The notes: a model not told the origin generated them from the sequence alone. A stretch of DNA of 64,000 nucleotides from RGIG2134 sp964461115 (GCA_964461115.1 CAYWSX010000005.1:78999-142998), one strand, 5' to 3'. Positions 1-8,374 are shown, counted from the first letter of the stretch. Made by a program: numbers and translations.

Positions 1-257
1 CACAAGGACGAACGGAGCCTAATGTTGACTTTAAAGCTCTTGTTCGTGAAATGCAAGAGCGTGAAACTTTCACAGGTCAGGCATTTAGTATTGCTCAAAT
101 AAGGCATCTAATCGGCTATACACATTTAAATAAAACAATGTCTCAATCAGATATATCTGAAATAATTCAAAACACTATACCTGCTATAGATAAAGAGCAT
201 TTGGCAGCTTTTAATGCCGAAATAAATAGTCTTATACAGAATAAGGTAACAAAATGA
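1..257 (+). CDS. C-terminal end of an unrecognised protein (5' cut off by window edge)
   Basis: The reading frame is open from base 3 with no start codon before Met at 51, so the gene begins outside the window and only about 84 C-terminal residues are visible. They are mostly charged and helical, with no signal peptide, membrane segment or known motif. The stop (255-257) overlaps the next start (254-256) as ATGA, so the two genes are probably translationally coupled and belong to one operon. Function cannot be assigned. Confidence 0.7.
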   Translation, partial: QGRTEPNVDFKALVREMQERETFTGQAFSIAQIRHLIGYTHLNKTMSQSDISEIIQNTIPAIDKEHLAAFNAEINSLIQNKVTK

Positions 258-1120
258 TTAAAGTAACTCCATGCTTATATAATACATATAAGCCAAATTT
301 TAAAGCTGATAGCAAAGTAAAAACTGACAAAAATCCACCTAATTCGAAAAAATTCGGCTTTGTTGATGCCGGTATTCTGGTTGCAGGTACATGGGCGGGT
401 GCAATTGGCGGATTTTTTCGGACGCAGCAAATAGGCAAAAATATAAGAAAACAAATTGTAGATATCAATAACACAAAAGACGATCCTATAGCATTTGAGC
501 AGAGAATGAGGATTCTTGAGAGATTTTCTTGGCTTGTTGAAAGAGAAGCAGAAGGAAAACCTTCAGATGTTCCAAACTGCGTCATGATAACAGGAAAAGA
601 TGAAAAATATCACAACGAAATGATCCAATGGATAGCTGACCATACTCCATGCAGATTTAAAACAATGGAATATAACGAGAACATTCTTGCGCATCTCGAA
701 GCCCAAGAAGCGACATTCAAAGTTCCGGGAAAAGACTACCTGCTATTGCAAGTTAAAAATTGTGACAGGTTAATAAATCCGAAAACAGCAACATTTTCCT
801 GTATAGAATCAATGAAAGACATAATGAGTTCAACGGAAATAGACTATCATACGATTCTAATATTCGGCGCAGAACACCCCGAGGAGCTTGACAGTATAGC
901 CCTTCAGCCGCATAGAGTTAGAGAGCTGAAACTGGATGCTGATAGGGATGCGTTTTTCAAAATTGAAGAACTAATGAACAGTATGAAACAATTAAAAAAA
1001 GAGCTGGGAAATCTTTCACTGAGTAAAAAAATGGGTGCGGGTGCTCTTATTGGTCTTTTGGTCGGAGCTGCCGCAGTATGTGCGAGAAAATTTTTGTCAT
1101 CAAAAAAACAAGGTAAATAA
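254..1120 (+). CDS. Membrane-anchored protein with degenerate AAA+-like domain (288 aa)
   Basis: I do not recognise a named family. Hydrophobic glycine-rich stretches lie at about residues 36-55 and 259-277, flanking a soluble domain at about 88-226. That domain is clearly paralogous to the C-terminal half of the next gene: both share PSD(V/I)PNCVMI, DRLINPK, TFSC(I/L)ESMKDIMS, DYHT and QPHRVR. The block DYHTILIFGAEHPEELDSIA, then QPHRV, has the look of the sensor-1/arginine-finger part of an AAA+ ATPase (typically TN-P-E-LD...R-GR). NCVMITG would correspond to the Walker A strand, but GxxGxGK[ST] is absent and the Walker B acidic pair is replaced (LLLQVKNCDR). Inference: a catalytically dead AAA+-like scaffold. 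Its start overlaps the upstream stop. Confidence 0.75.
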   Translation: MIKVTPCLYNTYKPNFKADSKVKTDKNPPNSKKFGFVDAGILVAGTWAGAIGGFFRTQQIGKNIRKQIVDINNTKDDPIAFEQRMRILERFSWLVEREAEGKPSDVPNCVMITGKDEKYHNEMIQWIADHTPCRFKTMEYNENILAHLEAQEATFKVPGKDYLLLQVKNCDRLINPKTATFSCIESMKDIMSSTEIDYHTILIFGAEHPEELDSIALQPHRVRELKLDADRDAFFKIEELMNSMKQLKKELGNLSLSKKMGAGALIGLLVGAAAVCARKFLSSKKQGK

Positions 1121-1136
1121 AAAAGAGAGGTCTGAA

Positions 1137-2375
1137 ATGAGAGTAAAAAGTATTCCTAATTACAGAGCAAACGCACAAGTTGTCGTAAATACAATAAGTA
1201 ATCCTGCGATAAATAATGCTCGTCAAATAAATGATAGTTTTAATAAACAAAATTCGGTTGCTTTCAAAGGAAATTTGTATCCGTCCGGTGATTTTAACGA
1301 AGTTGAAATAAGACGTGCTAAAGACTCCTTAATGGAGGGTAAAAGCAACTGGGCCGAGCTGATGTACGAAAAATTTTACCAGCATTTAAAAGATAGTAGA
1401 CCTGATTGGGAAGGCATGAGTAGAAGCGGAGGGCGTGTCAAAATAGATATGAATAGTAAGCTGGACAGGACCTTTATGGGGATTATCTCATTAGGATTGT
1501 CCGAGGGGATGCTGCAGGCAGAAAATGCAATATTTAGGTCGGATGCAAGAAAACATGTTGACTTGATAAAGACGATTCGTTCAGATTTAATAAACGAAAA
1601 ATACAGAGAGGACGCTGAGGCCTCTAACATCAGATCGGTTGAAGCGGCTAATGATGTTCAGTATATGAAAAAACTCAACGAAATTAAAGACAAACAGATT
1701 CATCCATTATTCTTGGATTTAATTCAGCGAGAAAAAGAAGGGCATCCGTCCGATATACCTAACTGTGTTATGATTTCTTGCGGAAATGACTCTGTCAACA
1801 AGGATTTAATAGATTGGACGGGAAAAAATGCGAACGGCAGATTCTCTTCAATTAGCCATGATACAAATCTTTTGGAACATTTGGAGCAAGCGGAGCATAA
1901 TTATCAAAATACCAGAGATTGGAACATAATTCATATAAAAAATGGGGACAGACTTATTAATCCAAAATTATCTACATTTTCTTGCTTAGAGTCAATGAAG
2001 GACATAATGAGCGCTACAGCGGAAGACTATCATACTACGCTGCTGTTCAGTTCAGAGAAACCAGAAAGCCTTGACAACATTGCTATGCAACCTCACAGAG
2101 TCAGAAGAATCACCGGGAATGTCATTTCCCTTGAAGATATGAACATCGCTGCTGCAAAATTAAGATTGAATTCGAAAAGAGCCATGGATTGTCCCATAAA
2201 TACCATGAATGATTTAATTTCTTTTTGCAGAATAAATATTTCTAAATTACCAATAGGATATTCTCCTAGCGGTGTATATGATGCCGAACGCTCAATAAAA
2301 GCCGTTTTAAGTGAAATGGATAATAAAGAATTTTTGTCAATTTTAGCAAAAGCTGCCTCAAAACTGAGAATTTAA
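1137..2375 (+). CDS. Second protein with the degenerate AAA+-like domain (412 aa)
   Basis: The start at 1137 is chosen over an upstream in-frame ATG at 1035 because GAGAGG at 1125-1130 sits just before it and because 1035 lies deep inside the previous gene. Residues 1-45 are low in hydrophobicity and end in VAFKGN. Residues 55-180 are charged and helical. Residues 190-325 are the paralogue of the domain in the preceding gene (NCVMIS, DRLINPK, TFSCLESMKDIMS, DYHT, QPHRVR), again without a usable Walker A or Walker B. Residues 330-412 form a unique helical tail. No membrane segment is evident, unlike the neighbour. The 16-bp gap and the shared domain suggest a membrane-bound and a soluble partner made from one transcript. 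Function unknown. Confidence 0.8.
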   Translation: MRVKSIPNYRANAQVVVNTISNPAINNARQINDSFNKQNSVAFKGNLYPSGDFNEVEIRRAKDSLMEGKSNWAELMYEKFYQHLKDSRPDWEGMSRSGGRVKIDMNSKLDRTFMGIISLGLSEGMLQAENAIFRSDARKHVDLIKTIRSDLINEKYREDAEASNIRSVEAANDVQYMKKLNEIKDKQIHPLFLDLIQREKEGHPSDIPNCVMISCGNDSVNKDLIDWTGKNANGRFSSISHDTNLLEHLEQAEHNYQNTRDWNIIHIKNGDRLINPKLSTFSCLESMKDIMSATAEDYHTTLLFSSEKPESLDNIAMQPHRVRRITGNVISLEDMNIAAAKLRLNSKRAMDCPINTMNDLISFCRINISKLPIGYSPSGVYDAERSIKAVLSEMDNKEFLSILAKAASKLRI

Positions 2376-2483
2376 ATATTTGCCTGCGGGCATTGTAAAC
2401 ATATGTAACAAAAAGTATATATCGTGAAATCTTGCGAGTATATATTACTTTATATATATGTAGGCAATGTGAAAGGCAAAAAA

Positions 2484-2660
2484 ATGGCAGTAACCCCAAG
2501 CAATGAATTAGATAAAAAACTAGCTTCTATCTACGCATCAAAAGTGACTGTAAACCTTGATACAAACTCAGCTTTGTCGCCTGATGAGTTCTGGAAGTCT
2601 ATGAGCTTTATTGCGGTTACCAACAAAGCGTTAATAAATTTTAAAACAAATAAAGATTAA
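2484..2660 (+). CDS. Small hypothetical protein (58 aa)
   Basis: ATG at 2484 is preceded by GAAAGG (2471-2476). The in-frame extension upstream to 2424 has no ribosome-binding site and encodes an unlikely peptide rich in Tyr and Ile. The product is soluble and charged (MAVTPSNELDKKLASIYASK...) with no cysteines or recognised motif. It lies 108 bp after the pseudo-AAA+ pair in an AT-rich stretch that could hold its own promoter. It is followed by a possible structured RNA and a strong terminator. No function assigned. Confidence 0.5.
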   Translation: MAVTPSNELDKKLASIYASKVTVNLDTNSALSPDEFWKSMSFIAVTNKALINFKTNKD

Positions 2661-2670
2661 GACTAAATTC

Positions 2671-2850
2671 TATCGCGATACGCGAAAACGGAGACTACGG
2701 CGGACTATTTTATTTTTGAATTGTAAAAATACCTATTCTTAAAATTTTTGGAGAAAAGGGGAAATCTAAACAGGGATTGCACTGAAAAGCAGTCTCGAAG
2801 ATTTTCGACTACGTCCCGAGGTGCAATAAGCCTCGGGTTTTTTATTTTTT
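2671..2850 (+). ncRNA. Possible structured RNA or structured 3' UTR ending in a terminator
   Basis: Several complementary segments are visible: TCGCG-ata-CGCGA at about 2673-2685, ATTGCAC (2776-2782) with GTGCAAT (2821-2827), an inner TCGAA/TTCGA hairpin (about 2794-2807), and CCCGAGG (2815-2821) with CCTCGGG (2831-2837) followed by a T tract. The long-range ATTGCAC/GTGCAAT helix occupies the loop region of the terminator hairpin, so the two may interfere. I do not recognise an Rfam family. It may simply be the 3' UTR of the 58-aa gene. Confidence 0.3.
2815..2850 (+). terminator. Rho-independent terminator (+ strand)
   Basis: CCCGAGG (2815-2821) and CCTCGGG (2831-2837) form a 7-bp stem, followed by a T-rich run to 2850. 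It overlaps the stop of the convergent mannosidase gene by a few bases. No T tract follows on the minus strand, so it serves + strand transcripts only. Confidence 0.8.
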
Positions 2851-5307
2851 GAGTTTTAGCGTTAAAATATCTCTAGGCGGAATTTTTATCTCTTCATACG
2901 CTGATATTTGGCTCTTTTCTTCTGTATCGCTTATGAATACGCTTTTGTATGGTAAGTCAGTTTTGAAATTCAGCGCCTGAGTTTCATTAGAGACATTCAC
3001 CAAACGCACTATAAGACCATTTTCTGACAGTTTAAGAGCCTGTACAAGAATATTCTTATTGCCTGTGCTTAAAAACGCATCCGAAAGCTTAATTTTTTCA
3101 TCCTTAAAGAATGGTATCACAGAACCGTAGAACGCTTCTGTGGTTTTGTATAAATCTATTGGATTTTGTGTGAATTTTAAAGCGAATTCTACTGAATTTT
3201 TCCCCAAACACTGCAAATCAGGGCACAAAAGCGGCGGTCCTGCCGGGGTGCCGCGTGTAGGATTTTTAGGCTCTGAAATCAGTTCGGTTGCTCTCAAAAC
3301 AGTCAAACTTAGGCTGTTTTTGTAAACCTCGTATTCATTTAGCCCCTTTGTTATCAGCCCGCAATCCTGAGCCCAGACAAAGCGCTGGAAGGGCGCTGTA
3401 TTGGTTTTTAATTCTATTCCGCGCGGCGCCGGGACTAAATCATAAATGTTATACTCTGGGTCAAAATCACGGGAAATCGTTCCGAGCATATCTTCGCTTA
3501 TAGTTTTATTGACAGGCCTTTTCAGGTTGAATTTTACCTGTAAAATATGGTTTTTGGATTTGTTTTCCCAATCTAATTTAAACGATAGAAAATCAGCGGT
3601 ATTTGATAGTGAAATATCTGCAAAGAGTTTGTGTTTTGTTTTATTTTTGCTTCTGGCAAGATTTCTTAGAGAAGAAGTTTTAGGAATTTCTATTTCAAAT
3701 ACAAGTCTCAACGTGCTTTGCAGTTTTCCGTCTTTTTTAATTTTTGATTGTATGAGTTTTGCGCATATCGGGCTGTCATTTTTCAATGCACCGAATGTAT
3801 AACTGTCGCCGACGTCTGCGCGGTCTGTTATCTCAATAAAATTTTCATAAGTAATATTGTGAATTTTATCGGTTACAGTGATTTTTCCTTTTTTAACTTT
3901 TAGCGAAATATAGTCGTTTTCAATCGAATTGTTGGTTATTTTGTTGGTTTTTTTCGTAGTTGTTTTATTTTCAGATATCGAAAAAGGTTTTAAATCTTTT
4001 ACTTCTGCAAGGTACTTATGAATAGTCGTCATATCTTCTGTAATTGGTATTTCGCGGGCGTCATAGAGTTTTTTATCCGGAAATCCTTTGCGTGTTGAAA
4101 TTAGCTGAACATTATATTTCTTATCTAATTTTTTATTAGTTTCAAATTCTACAGTACCTGAAAAATCAAAATTTGAAAGGTTGAAGAAGCATAATTCGTT
4201 ATTTTTATCGTTGAAATTGGCGCTCAAATCTCTTTCTATGCGTTTTCTTATGCCTTCAGAAATTTGATAAACTCTTTCATATCTGCCGTCAACGTCTTTG
4301 TGTACTTTATCGGTAGAACAGCCGTAATTGCTGTCGTGTGCGTGATTTTTAATCAGGTTTTTGTATGCAAAATCGATTTCGCGTTGATAGTCTTTTGAAT
4401 AGCCGAGAGTATGTGATAGTGCTGCCATTGGTTCGGTTATTCTTGATAAATCCCACTGGCATAATGCATTTAGTCTTTTTTGATAATTTCTTGAAGAGTA
4501 AACCCCTTTTAAAAGGAAATTTTTTGTTTCATCAAGAAATTCTCCGTTAACTTTTTTATTATGATTTTTTTTGACTTTTTCCAGATATTCAAACGGTGTT
4601 GAAAGCTTCAAGTTATAGTTTTTAAGCCGTTTATTTAATTCTTTGACTTGAGTATCGAATTCATCCGCAACTTTCAAATGGTCGGCGCCGCATGGCAGAA
4701 GAATATTGTCTGATGAACGTTCTGCAATTTTATCAAGAAATTTTTCAATGATTTCGGCTTTTTTATCAAAGTCCAGATTAGTTGAAAAGACATCTTGAAA
4801 ATAACCTTGAATAAGGTAAGTAGCATTTACATCATTCCAAACGAATTCTGATGGCAGACTCCCCAAGCCGCGCCAAAGCATGGCGTTTTTTATGTTGTAA
4901 CTTTTTAAAATATTTGGTACGGATGCGCTGTGCCCGAATGTGTCTGAAAGGTATCCAATAAAGTCATTACAGCCGAATTTTCTACTGTAATTTGTCCCGA
5001 TAAAGAGATTTCTCAGCATAAATTCCGCAGAAATAAGAAAACTATCGGCAGAGCAATAAAAAGGACCTATGTATAGGCGTTTTTCCTTAATTAATTTTTT
5101 TATGACAGTTTCTTTTTCCGGGTAAATTTGCAAATAATCTTCGAGAGCCGCAGTTTGACCGTCGAAATAAAAGCATGGCAGTTCGTTTTTTTGGAGTTTT
5201 AAAAGTACGTCATCAACCACTTCAATCAGGCGCAGACGAAATTCTTCAAATTCTCTGTACCACTCTCTATCCCAGTGGCTGTGAACATACAAAAAAACAT
5301 TTTTCAT
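2842..5307 (-). CDS. Glycoside hydrolase family 38 alpha-mannosidase
   Basis: 821 aa, normal for bacterial GH38 (MngB-like) enzymes, which hydrolyse alpha-mannosides with a zinc-assisted retaining mechanism. The N terminus has the family signature HSHWDREW (His11 and Asp13 are expected zinc ligands), and SDTFGHS carries the expected nucleophile Asp122. HAHDSNYGCSTDKVH further on matches the conserved HDS...G.S.D.V segment. C-terminal beta-rich domains follow. There is no signal peptide, so a cytoplasmic role on imported mannosyl-glycerate or oligosaccharides is likely. No transporter or mannose gene is adjacent, so the substrate is unknown. A divergent regulator gene starts 168 bp away. Confidence 0.93.
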   Translation of the reverse strand: MKNVFLYVHSHWDREWYREFEEFRLRLIEVVDDVLLKLQKNELPCFYFDGQTAALEDYLQIYPEKETVIKKLIKEKRLYIGPFYCSADSFLISAEFMLRNLFIGTNYSRKFGCNDFIGYLSDTFGHSASVPNILKSYNIKNAMLWRGLGSLPSEFVWNDVNATYLIQGYFQDVFSTNLDFDKKAEIIEKFLDKIAERSSDNILLPCGADHLKVADEFDTQVKELNKRLKNYNLKLSTPFEYLEKVKKNHNKKVNGEFLDETKNFLLKGVYSSRNYQKRLNALCQWDLSRITEPMAALSHTLGYSKDYQREIDFAYKNLIKNHAHDSNYGCSTDKVHKDVDGRYERVYQISEGIRKRIERDLSANFNDKNNELCFFNLSNFDFSGTVEFETNKKLDKKYNVQLISTRKGFPDKKLYDAREIPITEDMTTIHKYLAEVKDLKPFSISENKTTTKKTNKITNNSIENDYISLKVKKGKITVTDKIHNITYENFIEITDRADVGDSYTFGALKNDSPICAKLIQSKIKKDGKLQSTLRLVFEIEIPKTSSLRNLARSKNKTKHKLFADISLSNTADFLSFKLDWENKSKNHILQVKFNLKRPVNKTISEDMLGTISRDFDPEYNIYDLVPAPRGIELKTNTAPFQRFVWAQDCGLITKGLNEYEVYKNSLSLTVLRATELISEPKNPTRGTPAGPPLLCPDLQCLGKNSVEFALKFTQNPIDLYKTTEAFYGSVIPFFKDEKIKLSDAFLSTGNKNILVQALKLSENGLIVRLVNVSNETQALNFKTDLPYKSVFISDTEEKSQISAYEEIKIPPRDILTLKLKK

Positions 5308-5474
5308 AAGATTATTTTAAGTCATTTAACTTTTTCGACCACAAAAGTTACGAAATATTAACATTTTCAGGCCTACCTATCAAAATTTTTCTTAGTGTTT
5401 TTTTAATGTTATAGTCATATAGTGAAATTCATATAAAGTTCACAATACTCTAAAAGTTGCATCAAGGAGCCAAA

Positions 5475-6647
5475 ATGGTAAGAAATACTAGAAATCGCCA
5501 CAACTCAGTTGAGGATAAATATACGAGAATTCAAACTTCGATGTTCCCGCTTTCAAAGCCTGATTTTAAAAAAATGGAGGGCTCGAAAGGCGACATAATT
5601 AAAGATTGGTTGAGAAATTGGATTAGTGATAATCTGGTTTCAGGTAAGATTCAAGAAAATCAGCTTCTTCCGAAAAAGGCTGAACTTGCTTATTATTTTG
5701 GAGCAGGAGAAGGCACCGTTCAAAATGCAGTAAGACAACTGGAGGATGAGGGTTTACTATATTCAAAACAAAGAATAGGGACACTAATTTCAGGCTCAGA
5801 CAGACCGTTTGAAATGAACAAACTTACTTCAAAAAGAGATAAAATTGTTAATCAAATCAAAGCTTTTATAGTTTCTAACGAGCTTAAAGAAGGTTCCATG
5901 CTTCCAAGTGCAAAAGAATTGGCGGAGGCGATGAATTCTAAGCGAAATACAGTTCGCGGAGCGCTTGAATTTCTCGGCTTTAATGGTTATTTAAAAGCTG
6001 TTGATGATGAAAATGGAATTCGTCATTGGACGGTAAACAGAATTCCAAAAAAGGAAGAAATTTCAGAACTTTCTAAAGAAATGGTTACAGCGGATACGTT
6101 GGCACAGAAAATTTCTGCTGATATAGAAAAATATATAACCGAAAATTGCAGAATTGGTGATAGGCTTGATACAATTAGTGTTTGGGCTAAAAGATTTAAT
6201 GTGAGTGATAAAACAGCCCATGATGCGCTCCAAATTCTGTTGGATCAGGGTATTTTGCAGACCAGGCGCGGCAGATACGGTACGATTGTTGTAAAAATGC
6301 CTCAAGACGCAACATTCCAGCCTGCAAAAGAAACATCAATATTTATGCCCGCTGCAGAGGCTTCTGTGTATAGCTATAAACGTATTGAAAACTTTTTAAG
6401 AAGTAAAATTCGAGATGAGTATTCCGTTGGACAGAAAATGCCTTCGATGAAAGAGCTTTCAGAGCTTATGGATGTTTCGGCGAATACTATAAGAAAAGCT
6501 ATTTGGGCTCTTGCTGATGAAGGGTATGTAAGCCTTTCCAGAGGAAGATTTGGTGGTATTTATGTTATGGATATCCCTGAAGAAGATACATTGTCTTTCA
6601 AATGGCTGGCTGTTAACCCGCAATACGTTAAATCTTACAAAAATTAG
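5475..6647 (+). CDS. Transcriptional regulator with four tandem GntR-type winged-helix domains
   Basis: The start at 5475 is fixed by AAGGAG at 5464-5469; an earlier in-frame codon at 5457 lies upstream of that site. The 390-aa product contains four successive GntR-like winged helices: about residues 40-106 (LPKKAELAYYFGAGEGTVQNAV), 121-187 (LPSAKELAEAMNSKRNTVRGAL), 208-273 (ISVWAKRFNVSDKTAHDALQ) and 300-365 (MPSMKELSELMDVSANTIRKAI). Each shows the helix-turn-helix followed by a G[YIL]L-x-R-G-x-G-T-type wing. Typical GntR proteins have one winged helix plus an effector domain (FadR, UTRA, MocR); here no effector domain is seen. It is divergent from the mannosidase gene and upstream of a putative metallopeptidase gene. 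Target and inducer are unknown. Confidence 0.85.
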   Translation: MVRNTRNRHNSVEDKYTRIQTSMFPLSKPDFKKMEGSKGDIIKDWLRNWISDNLVSGKIQENQLLPKKAELAYYFGAGEGTVQNAVRQLEDEGLLYSKQRIGTLISGSDRPFEMNKLTSKRDKIVNQIKAFIVSNELKEGSMLPSAKELAEAMNSKRNTVRGALEFLGFNGYLKAVDDENGIRHWTVNRIPKKEEISELSKEMVTADTLAQKISADIEKYITENCRIGDRLDTISVWAKRFNVSDKTAHDALQILLDQGILQTRRGRYGTIVVKMPQDATFQPAKETSIFMPAAEASVYSYKRIENFLRSKIRDEYSVGQKMPSMKELSELMDVSANTIRKAIWALADEGYVSLSRGRFGGIYVMDIPEEDTLSFKWLAVNPQYVKSYKN

Positions 6648-6655
6648 GAAATAAA

Positions 6656-7369
6656 ATGGTATCAATAATCCCTATAAATTCGATAGGCGTTGCAAAAACC
6701 CCTTATCAAGGTGCTGCTTTGTCTGCTCGCTCGGAAGCACGGGATTTTATTGAAAATGATATTGAAAAGAAATTTCCATGGATTCGTGACAGAAATATTA
6801 TGCTTGCATTGAACGAACTCAAGAATATTGTGTTTGATCCAAATGAAACGGCTCTGCTCAAAAAATCGGGTGTTAATCTGCCTTTTAATTCCGGCGCAGA
6901 GGCGGTACAATTCTTAAAAAATTCGAATGCCAGAATTATTTTTGACAAAATGGAACCCGAGGTTCATGCCCAGTATGATTTCGCACAGAATTTTGTAAAA
7001 ATTAACTCCGCATATAGAAATACATTAGACACAGCGGTGATTCTTGCTATTTCAGAGGCAATTTTACACGAAGCAGGGCATGCTAAGGACAGTGACAATG
7101 AAAGTTCTGTTCAGGAGGAAATAAATTGTCTGGGCATGAATGCTCTTGCTCACAGATATTTGCAGCGCAAGTATCCTCATATTTTTCAAAATTCAGAATC
7201 GAGAATTATCCAAGATGGTGTGAGTGTTTACGAAAAATTATTTTTTGATGACGATCCTAATAAAATTGCTCTCATACAGCGGTTGCAGATGAAATACGGC
7301 TATCTCCCGGCAGGTGATATAAAGCACTACCCGTCGACTCTTGCGGCACGTGTTAAAAATTCAATTTGA
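6656..7369 (+). CDS. Putative HExxH zinc metallopeptidase-like protein (237 aa)
   Basis: Residues 138-142 read HEAGH, an exact HExxH zinc site, within AISEAILHEAGHAKDSDNES. Glutamates at about 154-155 (SVQEEINC) could provide the third ligand as in gluzincins. The flanking region is helical, as expected for an active-site helix. No signal peptide or membrane segment is visible; the N terminus (VAKTPYQGA) is disordered-looking. The gene follows the four-winged-helix regulator by 8 bp with GGAAA as ribosome-binding site, so co-transcription is likely. Assignment rests on the motif alone. A zincin fold is probable but substrate and activity are unknown. Confidence 0.65.
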   Translation: MVSIIPINSIGVAKTPYQGAALSARSEARDFIENDIEKKFPWIRDRNIMLALNELKNIVFDPNETALLKKSGVNLPFNSGAEAVQFLKNSNARIIFDKMEPEVHAQYDFAQNFVKINSAYRNTLDTAVILAISEAILHEAGHAKDSDNESSVQEEINCLGMNALAHRYLQRKYPHIFQNSESRIIQDGVSVYEKLFFDDDPNKIALIQRLQMKYGYLPAGDIKHYPSTLAARVKNSI

Positions 7370-7562
7370 TTTACAATTATAACGTATATACAAAAATCAG
7401 AAAAACTTAATAAAAATTTACACCCGTTTTTCTATATGTGTAGCAAAAAAAAATCTATTTGTGTTTTAACATAGTAGCAAGTTCTTTAAAAGTGTGATAC
7501 AATATTTAAGTGCTTGGTTTATATATATAATTTGTTGATTGTGTTAAAATAGGAGGCTTCGT

Positions 7563-7721
7563 ATGACAATGTTATCTACGGAAGTGAAAATCAAAGAAGT
7601 GAAATCAAAATTCACTGATGAGTTCGAAAAATACTTGAAAAAACAATGCTTAAAAACAACGTTTAACGGCATTGAAATGGAAACATTCAGCTGGTATAAA
7701 AAAATGCTGGGGTTAACATAG
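7563..7721 (+). CDS. Small hypothetical protein (52 aa)
   Basis: ATG at 7563 sits 6 bases after a perfect AGGAGG (7551-7556), the strongest ribosome-binding site in this part of the window, and the frame stays open to TAG at 7719-7721. The product is soluble and helical, rich in Lys and Glu (KIKEVKSKFTDEFEKYLKKQ), with one Cys and a Trp near the end. TACAAT at 7498-7503 could be a -10 element. A hairpin follows 33 bp downstream. No family is recognised; the Shine-Dalgarno sequence is the main support. Confidence 0.6.
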   Translation: MTMLSTEVKIKEVKSKFTDEFEKYLKKQCLKTTFNGIEMETFSWYKKMLGLT

Positions 7722-7753
7722 GATTCAATTGTACAAATAAGATTTTTATTAAA

Positions 7754-7816
7754 GATGCTGTCATATGACAGCATCTTGTAGTATTTAAACAATGCGCCTG
7801 AGTTTCCAGGCGCATT
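7754..7816. terminator. Two consecutive hairpins between convergent genes
   Basis: 7754-7775 is a perfect 10-bp stem (GATGCTGTCA/TGACAGCATC) with a 2-base loop. 7791-7816 is a second perfect 10-bp stem (AATGCGCCTG/CAGGCGCATT). They lie between the + strand 52-aa gene and the - strand Spy-like gene. T tracts are short on both sides, so they likely act as a pair of bidirectional terminators. Confidence 0.7.
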
Positions 7817-7825
7817 ATGATGTTT

Positions 7826-8374
7826 TTAGTCTGCCGGAGGAGCAGGAGGTGGCGGCGGAGTGCATCCGCGATGGTGATGTTTTTTGAAATTCTTTCTGCC
7901 TTCTTTTTTCATTTTTTCGAGAATTTTCTTTTGCTTAGGTGTAAGAATTGCTTCAAATTCCTGCATGTTTTTGATTCTCATTTCATGAGCTTGTTTTCTG
8001 AGCACTTTGATATCTGCTTTTAATGCTTCAATCTTTTTTTCTTGCTCAGCAACAACTATGCGACTTTTTCTTACAGCATCAATTTCCATTTTTTTTGCTT
8101 TAATTTTTTCGAAAACAGGTTTAATTTCTTCATGACCTTTCATTCGAATTTCTTTAGCCTTAGCTTTTTGCTCTTCGGTAAGTTGGAGTTTATTTTCGAA
8201 TTTAGCTTTGCGTGCTTCCATTTCTTCCGGGCTAGGCGGTTTCGGACGTTGGAATTTTCCTTCCATTGGCGGAGGGCATTTTCCTTCCGGCGGCGGGCAC
8301 AGCGGTTGAGCACTTGCCATAGCAGATGTCATTGTGAATGCAAGCAGACCGGCTAAAATTAATGATTTTTTCAT
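7826..8374 (-). CDS. Periplasmic Spy/CpxP-like LTxxQ protein
   Basis: 182 aa with a clear signal peptide (MKKSLILAGLLAFTMTSAMA then SAQ). Two LTxxQ-type repeats are present: LQLTEEQKAKAKE and ILTPKQKKILEK, hallmark of the Spy/CpxP/ZraP family of periplasmic chaperones and stress sensors. The mature N terminus is Pro-rich with two Cys, and the C terminus ends in HHH and a run of prolines, which could bind metal. It lies 22 bp downstream of the ECF sigma gene. A stress chaperone under control of that sigma factor is the natural reading, though autoregulation cannot be seen directly. Confidence 0.85.
   Translation of the reverse strand: MKKSLILAGLLAFTMTSAMASAQPLCPPPEGKCPPPMEGKFQRPKPPSPEEMEARKAKFENKLQLTEEQKAKAKEIRMKGHEEIKPVFEKIKAKKMEIDAVRKSRIVVAEQEKKIEALKADIKVLRKQAHEMRIKNMQEFEAILTPKQKKILEKMKKEGRKNFKKHHHRGCTPPPPPAPPAD

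Noticed and set aside
232..585. 117-aa antisense ORF opposite the first pseudo-AAA+ gene
   Set aside because: Fully inside a better-supported gene with paralogue conservation; no ribosome-binding site. The same applies to the many other antisense frames in the nuo, recA and pcrA genes.
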